Shown here one piece after another: positions 21,897-29,551 of a stretch of DNA of 64,000 bases (positions are counted from its first letter, which is position 1; each line of letters starts with the position of its first letter). Made by a program: the position numbers and the translations under genes. Source of the DNA: Verrucomicrobiota bacterium (GTDB taxonomy: Bacteria; Verrucomicrobiota; Kiritimatiellia; UBA8416; JABMPJ01); NCBI GenBank assembly GCA_018648805.1, contig JABGQM010000006.1:1-64000 (forward strand), written 5' to 3'. Below the pieces are notes generated by a model. It was not told the origin of the DNA. It made no database searches and saw nothing but the letters and a program-made list of their open reading frames with translations.

Positions 21897-22664
21897 ATGG
21901 ACAATACAAAAAAGACGATCCTTCTGATAGATGACGACACCAGCTTGCTGGTGACCCTGAGCGATTTTCTACGCTTCGAGGGCTACGACGTCACGACGGC
22001 CGATAGTGGGGAACAAGGCCTGAAACGGCTGAAAACGCTGGAGCCGGATCTCATTATCCTCGATATGAGTATGCCTGGAATGGGGGGCATCGGGTTTTTG
22101 AAGGAGATCTCAGTAGTAGGCAAGCCCAAGCACCCGGTGCTGGTGCTGACAGCGCGCGCCAACATGGCCGAGTTCTTTGCGGATATCGATGTGGATGGAT
22201 TTGTGGCCAAACCTTGTGCGCCGGATGACCTTCTTATGGAAGTGGGGCGCATCCTCTTTCTTCGTTCCGGCCACGACGACCAGGCGATCGACCCGGGCAC
22301 GCCGAGCAAGGTGTTGTTGGGTGAAGACGATGCCATGGTGGCGGCCCGAATCGAGAAACACCTGGAGGATGCGGGCTGGTTGGTCTCGTCGGTCGAGCAC
22401 GGCCCCGAAATGATCGAGCAAGCCATTCTGCAGCGTCCGGATGCCATTCTGATCAAGCAGATTCTCTCCAAGATGAATGGTGATGCCGTGGCGGACATGC
22501 TGCAGGCCATGCCGAATGCGCGTTCCATTCCGGTGGTGCTTTACGACGATTCAGGGCATCTCGAGGGCAGTGCCCTGCCACGAGGGGTGACCCAGGTGGT
22601 GCTGAGTAGTGACCCCGCGGCGCTGTTGACGTCACTTCAGGGCCTCAGTGATTCAGGGGTATAG
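21897..22664 (+). CDS. Double-receiver response regulator, second receiver degenerate
   Basis: A 255-residue protein without DNA-binding domain. The first receiver is complete: DDD at residues 12-14, phospho-acceptor Asp56 in LIILDMSMPGMGG, Thr85 and Lys105 (TARAN, VAKPCAP). The second (from ~138, KVLLGEDDAMVAARIE) has Lys187 where the acceptor Asp belongs (PDAILIKQILSKMNG). It likely relays the signal of the upstream kinase through protein contacts rather than through DNA. nrdR begins two bases after its stop, so the genes are co-transcribed. Confidence 0.88.
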   Translation: MDNTKKTILLIDDDTSLLVTLSDFLRFEGYDVTTADSGEQGLKRLKTLEPDLIILDMSMPGMGGIGFLKEISVVGKPKHPVLVLTARANMAEFFADIDVDGFVAKPCAPDDLLMEVGRILFLRSGHDDQAIDPGTPSKVLLGEDDAMVAARIEKHLEDAGWLVSSVEHGPEMIEQAILQRPDAILIKQILSKMNGDAVADMLQAMPNARSIPVVLYDDSGHLEGSALPRGVTQVVLSSDPAALLTSLQGLSDSGV

Positions 22665-22666
22665 GT

Positions 22667-23128
22667 ATGCGCTGTCCCAAGTGTGCGAACCTGGAAGACA
22701 AGGTCATTGATAGCCGATCGGCCCGTAGCGGTGCCGTTATCCGGCGTCGGCGTGTCTGTCTGGGATGCGGGCACCGCTTCACGACGTACGAAGAGATTGT
22801 GCGGGCACGGCTGCGGGTCGTGAAGAATGATGGCCGCCACGAGGACCTGAATCGCGAAAAGTTGGTTTCGGGGATTGAGCGCGCCTGCCAGAAGCGGCCG
22901 GTCAGCGCCGAGACGGTTGAGGGGGTCGTGGACGCCATCATCGACGATCTTGAGCGTGACTACGAGCGTGAGGCACCGAGCCAGGCCATTGGGCAGAAGG
23001 TGATGGAGCACCTTGAACGTCTGGATGAAGTGGCGTATGTACGCTTCGCCTCGGTTTATCGGCGGTTTAAGGATGTAAATCAGTTCATGAGCGCGATCCA
23101 GGGCCTGGTGGCCAAGGAGGACGGCTGA
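22667..23128 (+). CDS. nrdR: Transcriptional repressor NrdR
   Basis: A 153-residue NrdR of normal length. The zinc ribbon uses Cys3, Cys6, Cys31 and Cys34 (MRCPKC and VCLGC), followed by RFTTYEE and the ATP-cone (LRVVKNDGRHEDLNREKLVSGIERACQKRPV, YVRFASVYRRF). NrdR senses ATP/dATP and represses ribonucleotide reductase genes at NrdR boxes. No reductase gene is in this window. It directly follows the double-receiver gene and precedes an unknown gene and purC. Confidence 0.96.
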   Translation: MRCPKCANLEDKVIDSRSARSGAVIRRRRVCLGCGHRFTTYEEIVRARLRVVKNDGRHEDLNREKLVSGIERACQKRPVSAETVEGVVDAIIDDLERDYEREAPSQAIGQKVMEHLERLDEVAYVRFASVYRRFKDVNQFMSAIQGLVAKEDG

Positions 23129-23162
23129 TGGGTGGCAGCAGCTATACCGAGGTGGCATCGCT

Positions 23163-23777
23163 ATGATCTGGAAGGCGGCCGAAACCGGTGGGGATCCAGG
23201 CGTATTTGATCACTTGGTCTTACAGATCGAGAGCATGTGCGCGCAGGAGTATGAGACGGACATCAGTGAAGCCTCCGAGGTGGCGCGTGCGGTCGAGTGC
23301 TATGTCGAGCAGGATTGCGGTGGCTGCTGCGCGGATGCGCGGGCGTTGGTTTTGATGACATCGCGCGGGCTGAACTCGGTGGGCAAGGAGGGCGTCGCGC
23401 GGCGTTTCCTGTTGCACGGGACCGGGCTGATCAAGCCCTCCGAATGGGAGGTCACGCATGGCGAAACCATGTGGGTTGTCGATCTCAAGCAGTTGACCGT
23501 CCGGGATGGGGCGCCACTGGAGCTCATCTTCTTCACGGGACTGGGAATCATCATAGACGCGCTGTCTGATATCTGGGATAGCACGCGTGGTCGGGGGGTA
23601 TTGGGATTGCGCCATGTTTGTGGTACGGCTGAGGCCCTCTTGGGTGGCGGCGGCAAGCTGGCCGATGTGGTCTCACTGAGCGACGAGATTCAGCGCCACT
23701 GTCATGGGCGCCTGGATCGTTTGCGCCGTGCGCGCGGGTGGGATGAGCAACCCCAGGTCATGAATTTGGATATGTGA
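23163..23777 (+). CDS. Conserved-looking protein of unknown function
   Basis: A 204-residue protein I do not recognise. It has a Cys-rich segment around residues 45-60 (EQDCGGCCADARAL), a predicted beta/alpha core with TMWVVDLKQLTVRDGAPLELIFFTGLGIIIDALSDIWD, and a helical C-terminus rich in Arg and His. There is no signal peptide; one moderately hydrophobic stretch (ELIFFTGLGIIIDAL) is too short and polar to be a safe membrane helix. The base composition matches its neighbours. It lies in the nrdR-purC run and could belong to nucleotide metabolism, which is only a guess from position. Confidence 0.6.
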   Translation: MIWKAAETGGDPGVFDHLVLQIESMCAQEYETDISEASEVARAVECYVEQDCGGCCADARALVLMTSRGLNSVGKEGVARRFLLHGTGLIKPSEWEVTHGETMWVVDLKQLTVRDGAPLELIFFTGLGIIIDALSDIWDSTRGRGVLGLRHVCGTAEALLGGGGKLADVVSLSDEIQRHCHGRLDRLRRARGWDEQPQVMNLDM

Positions 23778-23820
23778 AGGGGTCCTGAGTTCGAAGGTGT
23801 AAGCTGAGAAGGAGATATCG

Positions 23821-24777
23821 ATGATTAGTGACGATAGAATTAAGGCGCAGTTGGCGAACGTACTGGAGGGCACAGAGTGCCCGGAATTGGCGGAACGGAT
23901 TCAGGGCAAGGTTCGTGACAGCTACAAGCTGGGCGACCGCCGTGTATTGGTCGTAACAGACCGTATCTCGGCTTTCGATTGTGTGTTGGGAACCATCCCG
24001 TTCAAAGGGCAGGTTCTGAACCAGATCGCGGCGTACTGGTTTGAGCAGACCCAAGACATCGTTCCCAACCACGTGCTTGATATCCCCGATCCGAACGTCA
24101 TGGTGGTCAAGGAGTGCGAGCAGCTTCCTCTGGAGTTCATTGTGCGAGGGTACATCACGGGGGTGACCAAGACCTCGGCCTGGTACAACTACGAGCGGGG
24201 TGTTCGCAACCTGTGTGGCAACCCGTTGCCCGAGGGACTTCGCAAGGATCAGAAGTTGGAGTCGCCGATTATTACGCCGACGACCAAGCTGGAGAAACAT
24301 GACCGCAACGTGTCGCGGGCAGAGGCCATCGACGAGGGATTAATCGATGGTGAGACCTTTGATGGTGCGGCGGAAATCTGTATGGCTCTGTACAAGCGTG
24401 GGGTAGAGCTCGCCGCAGATCGCGGCTTGATCTTTGTGGATACGAAGTATGAGATTGGCCGTGTGGATGGCGTCCTGACCATTTCTGATGAGATCAACAC
24501 ACCCGATTCATCGCGCTACTGGTATACCGACACCTATGCCGAATTGTTCACAGCAGGCAAAGAGCAGCGCAAGCTCGACAAGGAGTACGTGCGTACATGG
24601 TTGGCCGATCAAGGCTTCCGGGGCGACGGCGAGCCACCCGCACTGACCGACGAAGTCCGCATTGAGGCGGCCAAGCGCTACATCCGGGCCTACGAGATGA
24701 TCACGGGCAAGGAGTTCGTCGTCGATGACGAGCCGGTGCAGGAGCGTGTCGCACGTACGCTGAAGAGCCTGGCCTGA
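23821..24777 (+). CDS. purC: Phosphoribosylaminoimidazole-succinocarboxamide synthase (SAICAR synthetase)
   Basis: A 318-residue SAICAR synthetase, which joins CAIR and aspartate using ATP in purine synthesis. The signature segments are present: GKVRDSYKLGDRRVLVVTDRISAFD, FKGQVLNQIAAYWF, PLEFIVRGYITG, and LIFVDTKYEIGRVDGVLTISDEINTPDSSRYW. It is of the longer type with a C-terminal helical extension. A clear AGAAGGAGAT ribosome site lies just before the ATG at 23821. It is the last rightward gene, facing dapL across a palindromic repeat. Confidence 0.96.
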   Translation: MISDDRIKAQLANVLEGTECPELAERIQGKVRDSYKLGDRRVLVVTDRISAFDCVLGTIPFKGQVLNQIAAYWFEQTQDIVPNHVLDIPDPNVMVVKECEQLPLEFIVRGYITGVTKTSAWYNYERGVRNLCGNPLPEGLRKDQKLESPIITPTTKLEKHDRNVSRAEAIDEGLIDGETFDGAAEICMALYKRGVELAADRGLIFVDTKYEIGRVDGVLTISDEINTPDSSRYWYTDTYAELFTAGKEQRKLDKEYVRTWLADQGFRGDGEPPALTDEVRIEAAKRYIRAYEMITGKEFVVDDEPVQERVARTLKSLA

Positions 24778-24786
24778 TCGGGGACA

Positions 24787-24909
24787 ATCACCACGAAGAT
24801 CACGAAGATCACGAAGGGGACTCGTCGTCTGCTGCATGAGGTCCGTTCTACGGCTTGCAGATGACAAGCATCCTACATTCTCTTCATGTTCTTCGTGCTC
24901 TTCGTGGTT
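24787..24909. repeat. Palindromic element with 9-bp units, between convergent genes
   Basis: The left arm has ACGAAG every nine bases (24793, 24802, 24811), and the right arm has the reverse complement every nine bases (24882, 24891, 24900), with AACCACGAAG/CTTCGTGGTT at the outer ends. About 60 bases separate the arms. It fills the gap between the ends of purC and dapL and would form a long hairpin in either transcript, so it may serve as a bidirectional terminator or mRNA end-stabiliser. Confidence 0.75.
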
Positions 24910-26137
24910 ATCTATTGCCCAGCACGGCGGCGATCCGCTGCATGGCTTCTTCGACTTTGGACCGGTCGTTGAAGGCGCTGATCCGAATGTAGCCTTGCCC
25001 GCAGGACCCGAAGCCTGCACCGGGGGTGGTTACCACGGCGGCATCGTTGAGAAGCCGATCGAAGAAGTCCCAGGAGTCGATGCCCGTCTTGATCCAGATA
25101 TAGGGTGAGTTCTCGCCCCCGACCAAGGCGTAACCCAGCGCACTGATCTTCTCCCGGATCAGAGCCGCGTTGCCAAGGTAACCGTCGTTGACGGTTGTGA
25201 TCTGGGCCTGTCCCGCTGCTGAGAAGACGGCTTCGGCGGCACGCTGTACGGGGTAGGAGACGCCGTTGAACTTGGTGGTATGGCGGCGGTTCCAGAGGGC
25301 GTGCAGTTCCTGCGGGTTCCCCTCCGCATCGTAGGCGCGGCACGCTTTGGGAACGACGGTGTAGGCGCAGCGAGTGCCGGTGAAGCCGGCGGTCTTGGAG
25401 AAGCTGCGGAACTCAATGGCCACTTCATCTGCCCCCTCGATTTCGTAAATGCTGCGAGGGAGTGAGTCGTCACGAACGAAGGCTTCGTAGGCGGCATCAA
25501 ACAGAATGAGGGCCTGGTGTTCGTGTGCATAGTCCACCCACGTTTTGAGCTGGGCGTGCGTGGCGGTGGCGCCGGTGGGGTTGTTGGGGAAGCAGAGGTA
25601 GATCAGGTCAACCGGTTGGGCGGGCGGTGTCGGGACATAGTGGTTGTCCTCCGTGCTGTCGAGGTAGACCAGTCCGTCGTAACGCTCATCCTGGACCTCA
25701 CCGGTGCGTCCGGCCATAACGTTGGTGTCGACGTAGACCGGGTAGACCGGGTCGGGCACGGCAATGCGGGCGTCCTGGGCGAAGAGTTCCTGGATATTGG
25801 CGGTATCGCATTTGGCCCCGTCGCTGACAAAGACCTCGTCGGCCTGAACCGCGATGCCGCGTGCTGCGAAATCGTTGAGCGCAATGGCCTCACGTAGGAA
25901 ATCATAGCCTTGCTCGGGGCCATAGCCGCGGAAGGTGGCATCGCAGCCCATCTCGTCGACGGCCTTGTGCATAGCCTCTGTGCAGGCCGCCGGTAGCGCG
26001 TGTGTCACATCTCCGATCCCCAACTTGATCAGGTCGCTATCGGGGTGGCTGGCCTGAAACTCCGCCATGCGTTTGGCGATGGCAGAAAAAAGGTAGGACG
26101 CCTGTAGTTTGCTGTAATGCGGGTTGACTCTAATCAT
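24908..26137 (-). CDS. dapL: LL-diaminopimelate aminotransferase
   Basis: A 409-residue fold-type I aminotransferase that makes LL-diaminopimelate directly from tetrahydrodipicolinate, supplying lysine and peptidoglycan. Family features include [80 protein letters not shown] and the PLP-binding [15 protein letters not shown]. The DapL route is known in Chlamydiae and other PVC bacteria, in agreement with the suggested lineage. The start codon overlaps the stop of the acyltransferase gene by one base (TGATG). Confidence 0.95.
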   Translation of the reverse strand: MIRVNPHYSKLQASYLFSAIAKRMAEFQASHPDSDLIKLGIGDVTHALPAACTEAMHKAVDEMGCDATFRGYGPEQGYDFLREAIALNDFAARGIAVQADEVFVSDGAKCDTANIQELFAQDARIAVPDPVYPVYVDTNVMAGRTGEVQDERYDGLVYLDSTEDNHYVPTPPAQPVDLIYLCFPNNPTGATATHAQLKTWVDYAHEHQALILFDAAYEAFVRDDSLPRSIYEIEGADEVAIEFRSFSKTAGFTGTRCAYTVVPKACRAYDAEGNPQELHALWNRRHTTKFNGVSYPVQRAAEAVFSAAGQAQITTVNDGYLGNAALIREKISALGYALVGGENSPYIWIKTGIDSWDFFDRLLNDAAVVTTPGAGFGSCGQGYIRISAFNDRSKVEEAMQRIAAVLGNR

Positions 26138-27087
26138 CAGTTGGCCTCGTTCGTAGTTTGGCTGTTCGGCTGTTCGTTCTTCGATGGTTCAACAGGGTCA
26201 AGCACCCAGCGTCTATTGTGCCAGAACCACTGCTCCGGGTACTTTCGAATGGCGGCATCAAAGGCCTCCATAACGGAGCGGGTCATTCTTTCCATATCGT
26301 CGTGTTTGTCGAGTGTTTTGTCGGGCCGAATGGGGGGATAGGTTTCGGCGACACGGTGGCGAGTCCAGCCGTCACGCACAATGCAGCAAGGGTAGATGGG
26401 GAGGTTGGTCATGCGTGCAAAGAGCGCCATGCCGCTGCCCAGGTTGGCGGTGCCGCCCAGGAAAGGGATCGCCAGGTCGGGGTAGGACATGCGGACATCG
26501 GGCAGGATGGCGAGGTACTTGCCTGCCTTGAGATGGCGTGCGATGGGACGCATGATGTCGGTACCCCGTTCAATGATGACGGATGCCGCGGCGGCGCGCA
26601 GCTCATGCAGGTACTGGTTGGTCAAGGGGTTGCGCTGTTTGCCGACGATGATGATGATCGGGATGTCGTGGACATGGCTGGCCAGTCCTGCCATCTCCCA
26701 GTTGCCCATGTGGGGCAGGGCGATGATGGCGCCGCGTCCGGCGTCACGCTCCTTGCTTAGATCCGTCATCATCGTGCCGGGCGTGAAATGCTTGCGCACC
26801 CAGGCGGGCGAGGTGCGTGGAATGCGTAGCGCCTCAAACGCATTGAACACCATGTTGCGCCAGGAGATCCATGCGATGTGCCGCACTCTGGATGGCGCCG
26901 TATCATCCCCCAGTACGGCCAGAATGCGGCGGCGGGTTTCCCGTCTACAGGTGCCTGTTAAGGCGAACGAGATGCCTGCCACGATCCATCCTATGAAGAG
27001 CAGGAGGCGATAAGGCACCACCTGCACCAGGCCGGCGGTCAGGCGTAGCGCGACATACTCGGCAACATGTTTGGGGCGATAGGCCAT
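26137..27087 (-). CDS. Lipid A-type lysophospholipid acyltransferase (LpxL/HtrB family)
   Basis: A 316-residue inner-membrane protein with one N-terminal hydrophobic segment ([18 protein letters not shown]) and the catalytic HX4(D/E) site as [12 protein letters not shown] (about residues 122-133). The following [12 protein letters not shown] and [26 protein letters not shown] match the LpxL/LpxM family that adds secondary acyl chains to lipid A. This implies an LPS-bearing outer membrane. The last ~17 residues ([17 protein letters not shown]) are encoded by a half copy of the GTTC-type repeat (26158-26191), so the natural C-terminus has been altered by repeat DNA. Confidence 0.88.
   Translation of the reverse strand: MAYRPKHVAEYVALRLTAGLVQVVPYRLLLFIGWIVAGISFALTGTCRRETRRRILAVLGDDTAPSRVRHIAWISWRNMVFNAFEALRIPRTSPAWVRKHFTPGTMMTDLSKERDAGRGAIIALPHMGNWEMAGLASHVHDIPIIIIVGKQRNPLTNQYLHELRAAAASVIIERGTDIMRPIARHLKAGKYLAILPDVRMSYPDLAIPFLGGTANLGSGMALFARMTNLPIYPCCIVRDGWTRHRVAETYPPIRPDKTLDKHDDMERMTRSVMEAFDAAIRKYPEQWFWHNRRWVLDPVEPSKNEQPNSQTTNEAN
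26158..26191. repeat. Half copy of the GTTC/GAAC-unit repeat inside a gene end
   Basis: GTTC units at 26159, 26164, 26172, 26176 and 26187, with the CGTAGTTTGGCTGTTCGG context, match one arm of the elements at 32332, 37582 and 40335. The other arm is missing. It lies within the coding end of the acyltransferase gene. Confidence 0.6.
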
Positions 27088-27099
27088 GGGGGTGCGTGG

Positions 27100-28185
27100 T
27101 TACTTGGCGGGTGTGGGAACGCCCAGCTTCTCTGCCATCTGGTTGACGTCGAGCAGGTCCACCTCGAGCGTGGAGACGGTGATATCGGCCAGGTTGAGAT
27201 TGCGGGCGGCTTCGAGGGCGACCATGATGTCGCCGCCGGCGCCGGTCAGGGCCTCGTTGCGCAGGCGCTCACCTTCAGCTTCTGCCTCCTTAACCATGCG
27301 CTGTCCGGCGGCCTGTTTCTGGTCGGCAATCAAGTCGGCATCGGCGGTTTTCTCGGTGACATACTTCTTGTACTGCGCCTCAATCTTGGCGACCTGGAGA
27401 TCCGTTGCGGCCTCCATGCCGATCAACTCGGCTTCCTTCTTCTTCGTGATAATCTCGATCAGTTTTGTGGTCTCGGCCTCGATGACTTGTGTCTTGCCGC
27501 TCATACGCTCGGCATCGGCCAGTGATGTGTAGAGTTCGACCTCTTGGTCCGCCAGTTTCTTGCTGCGGATCTTAGCTTCGTACTTGGAATCAAATTCAAC
27601 ATTACGGATCAGGACATCAATGACCTCAATGTAGTTGTCTGCCAGGGAGGCGGTCAGCTCATCGAATACCTCTTTGGAGCGGAGCCGCTTCTGCTCGGGG
27701 TCGTAGAATTCCTCGGTGGTCATCTGTCCGAAGCGTCCCATGCTGGCTTTCTCGGCCTCGTTGCGCACGATGGCGCGGTACTTTGTGCCTGCCCCTGTGT
27801 CCTCGTAAAGCTTGTGGGCCATACCCTCTGCGATGCGGTATTTCACGGTCACATCAAGCGAGATCTTGTTGCCGTCGACCGACTGTACCTTGACCTCGTC
27901 CTCACCCATGCTGCTGCCATGGCGGGCCTCTTTCGTCATTTCGAGGGTCTGCACGGTGCTGTCGTAGCCCACCCAGGAATCGATGGGGCCCAGATCGCGA
28001 TGCCAGCCCGGACCGAAGTCGGCTTGCACGACGCCCTTCTTGCCGAAGAGTCCATATTGCTGAATCCTGACCCCCGTCTGTCCGATGGGTATATCGACCG
28101 TCAGAAGTTGAACCGTAAGCCATCCGCCCAGGATGAGGGCGATCACGATAACTGATATTGCTTTAATACTTTTCATGGTCTTCAT
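27100..28185 (-). CDS. SPFH/band 7 (prohibitin-like) membrane protein, A
   Basis: A 361-residue protein with one N-terminal membrane anchor (residues ~7-30, ISVIVIALILGGWLTVQLLTV), then an SPFH domain (IGQTGVRIQQYG, LEMTKEARHGSSMGEDEVKVQSVDGNKISLDVTVKYRI), and a long Glu/Lys/Ala-rich coiled coil (about 200-330) ending in AEGERLRNEAL. Such proteins assemble into large ring or cage oligomers on membranes (HflK/HflC, prohibitins, flotillins). It follows a related gene after 18 bases, suggesting a two-subunit complex. There is no adjacent ftsH. Confidence 0.85.
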   Translation of the reverse strand: MKTMKSIKAISVIVIALILGGWLTVQLLTVDIPIGQTGVRIQQYGLFGKKGVVQADFGPGWHRDLGPIDSWVGYDSTVQTLEMTKEARHGSSMGEDEVKVQSVDGNKISLDVTVKYRIAEGMAHKLYEDTGAGTKYRAIVRNEAEKASMGRFGQMTTEEFYDPEQKRLRSKEVFDELTASLADNYIEVIDVLIRNVEFDSKYEAKIRSKKLADQEVELYTSLADAERMSGKTQVIEAETTKLIEIITKKKEAELIGMEAATDLQVAKIEAQYKKYVTEKTADADLIADQKQAAGQRMVKEAEAEGERLRNEALTGAGGDIMVALEAARNLNLADITVSTLEVDLLDVNQMAEKLGVPTPAK

Positions 28186-28203
28186 GTCCTTCGGGGTGAC
28201 TTG

Positions 28204-29322
28204 CTATTTAACGGAGACGCCAATGGTCTCGGCGCCGCGCAGATGTTCGAATCGTTCGACGGATCCCTCGACCGAGAAGGGCTTTCCTGTGATGGGCACG
28301 CTCTTGAGTTTGCGGGCGTATTCCAGTTTGACCATGTTGGCGCCACCGGGCCCCTCCAGGGCCTCACGCAGGGCCTTGATACCGGCGGCTTCAGCGGCCT
28401 TCTGGGCCGTGATGGCTTCAGCACGCTTCGACAGCTGGTAGAACTCGGCCTCGGCCGCGATGGTCTTCTGCTCGTAGTAGGCATCGCCCTGTTTCATGGC
28501 CCTGTCGGCTTCGGCGTCTGCCGCAATAACATTCTGTTGCATCTTGCCTTCGAACTGCTCGACGGCCACGTTCTTGAGGTTGGTCTCCGTGACCGTCATG
28601 GTCTCCTGCTTCTGTTTGGCCGCCAAGGCCTTGGACTCCTGGGCCTGTACGGTCTGGTCGGCTTCTTTCTTCTTCTTAATCATCTCTTCATATTCCGCGT
28701 AGAATTGGGGGCGCCGTGGAATCAGGATGTGGTCGATGCGAATACCGAAGCGCTCCAGTCGCTGGTTGCACTCGGCGCGGGCGAGATCGACCTTGGCATC
28801 CCGCTTGTTGGAATCGTAGAACTCCTCGGTCGTCAATTCGCCGAGATAGTTGCGACTGATGGAGCGGATGTAGTCACGCGCCCATTTCACCTTGTATTGA
28901 TCGCCGGGGCCCGAGGTAAGAATGATCGTTTCGGCCATATCGGTGTTGATGCGGTACTGCACCTTCAGGTCAACGTAGACGTCGCTGCCGTCGACGGTCT
29001 TTATTTTGAGATCATCGCGCTCGGCGCGGTCGCCGCGCCCGATCTGTTCGGTCATCTCGAGGGTCTGCAGGGTCTTCTCCATGACATAGAACTGCTTGGT
29101 CAGACCATTGAAGATCTGTTTGCCGGAGCTGTCGATGACCTCGATATCACCGCTGATGCGGCTGAGGAGAAAACCGACATCCTCGCCGCTGACGGTTTCG
29201 ATGCGGATCGTTTGGGCCACAAAGATGGCAAAGACGAAGATGGCCGCGGCCACCCAGATGCCGCTGCCGCTTAGCCGCCGGCGCAAATCATCGAGGTTAA
29301 TGGGGGCTTGGGGTTGGTTCAT
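28204..29322 (-). CDS. SPFH/band 7 (prohibitin-like) membrane protein, B
   Basis: A 372-residue relative of the downstream SPFH protein. It has a single membrane segment at residues ~22-41 (GIWVAAAIFVFAIFVAQTI), an SPFH domain (RGDRAERDDLKIKTVDGSDVYVDLKVQYRINTDMAETIIL, FGIRIDHILIPRRPQFYAEYEEMI), and a coiled coil rich in Gln/Lys/Ala with VQAQESKALAAKQKQE. The C-terminus contains LREALEGPGGANMVKLEYARKL, the usual flotillin/prohibitin ending. The paired genes probably form a hetero-oligomeric membrane scaffold. tRNA-Ile2 lies just upstream on the same strand. Confidence 0.85.
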   Translation of the reverse strand: MNQPQAPINLDDLRRRLSGSGIWVAAAIFVFAIFVAQTIRIETVSGEDVGFLLSRISGDIEVIDSSGKQIFNGLTKQFYVMEKTLQTLEMTEQIGRGDRAERDDLKIKTVDGSDVYVDLKVQYRINTDMAETIILTSGPGDQYKVKWARDYIRSISRNYLGELTTEEFYDSNKRDAKVDLARAECNQRLERFGIRIDHILIPRRPQFYAEYEEMIKKKKEADQTVQAQESKALAAKQKQETMTVTETNLKNVAVEQFEGKMQQNVIAADAEADRAMKQGDAYYEQKTIAAEAEFYQLSKRAEAITAQKAAEAAGIKALREALEGPGGANMVKLEYARKLKSVPITGKPFSVEGSVERFEHLRGAETIGVSVK

Positions 29323-29347
29323 AGTGATATGCTCGCTTTCAGTGGAG

Positions 29348-29421
29348 TGGGCCCAGCTGGACTCGAACCAGCGACCTAGGGATTATGAGTCCCCAGCTCT
29401 GACCAACTGAGCTATGGGCCC
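29348..29421 (-). tRNA. tRNA-Ile2 (anticodon CAT, lysidine-modified type)
   Basis: A 74-base cloverleaf with acceptor GGGCCCA/TGGGCCC, D arm GCTC...GAGC, anticodon stem GGGA.../TCCC with loop CTCATAA (anticodon CAT), and T arm GCTGG-TTCGAGT-CCAGC. Overall it matches the sequence pattern of tRNA-Ile2 (GACTCATAATC, GGTCGCTGGTTC) rather than elongator or initiator tRNA-Met, so it is expected to be modified by TilS and to read AUA. The CCA end is not encoded. Confidence 0.9.
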
Positions 29422-29440
29422 GTGTTCAATTCAAGGGGAG

Positions 29441-29469
29441 ACCATACCCCAGCCAGAGGAGGGTGCCAA
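29441..29469 (-). promoter_or_regulatory. Promoter of tRNA-Ile2 (leftward)
   Basis: On the minus strand, TTGGCA (29464-29469) and TATGGT (29441-29446) are 17 bases apart, and the tRNA 5' end is 19 bases further. Transcription may run on into the SPFH genes. Confidence 0.55.
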
Positions 29470-29551
29470 GTTTCTTTGCAGGGTTGACGTGCGAAGGGGT
29501 GACGTGCGAAGGTGCTGGCCGTGTCCAATTAACATAGCAAAGGGGCGAGAG

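Noticed and set aside
20234-21940. 568-aa open frame opposite the histidine kinase
   Set aside because: It is the antisense shadow of a clear kinase with all catalytic boxes; the antisense protein has His/Arg/Gln-rich composition and no family features.
24780-24907. CRISPR-like array from the regularly spaced CACGAAG units
   Set aside because: Units are only nine bases apart with no spacers, and the two halves are inverted; this is a palindromic repeat, and no cas genes are present.
29400-29422. Assigning the CAT tRNA as initiator or elongator tRNA-Met
   Set aside because: The acceptor and anticodon-arm sequence (GGGCCCA..., GACTCATAATC, GGTCGCTGG) follows the tRNA-Ile2 pattern, and the C1-A72 mismatch of initiator tRNA is absent.
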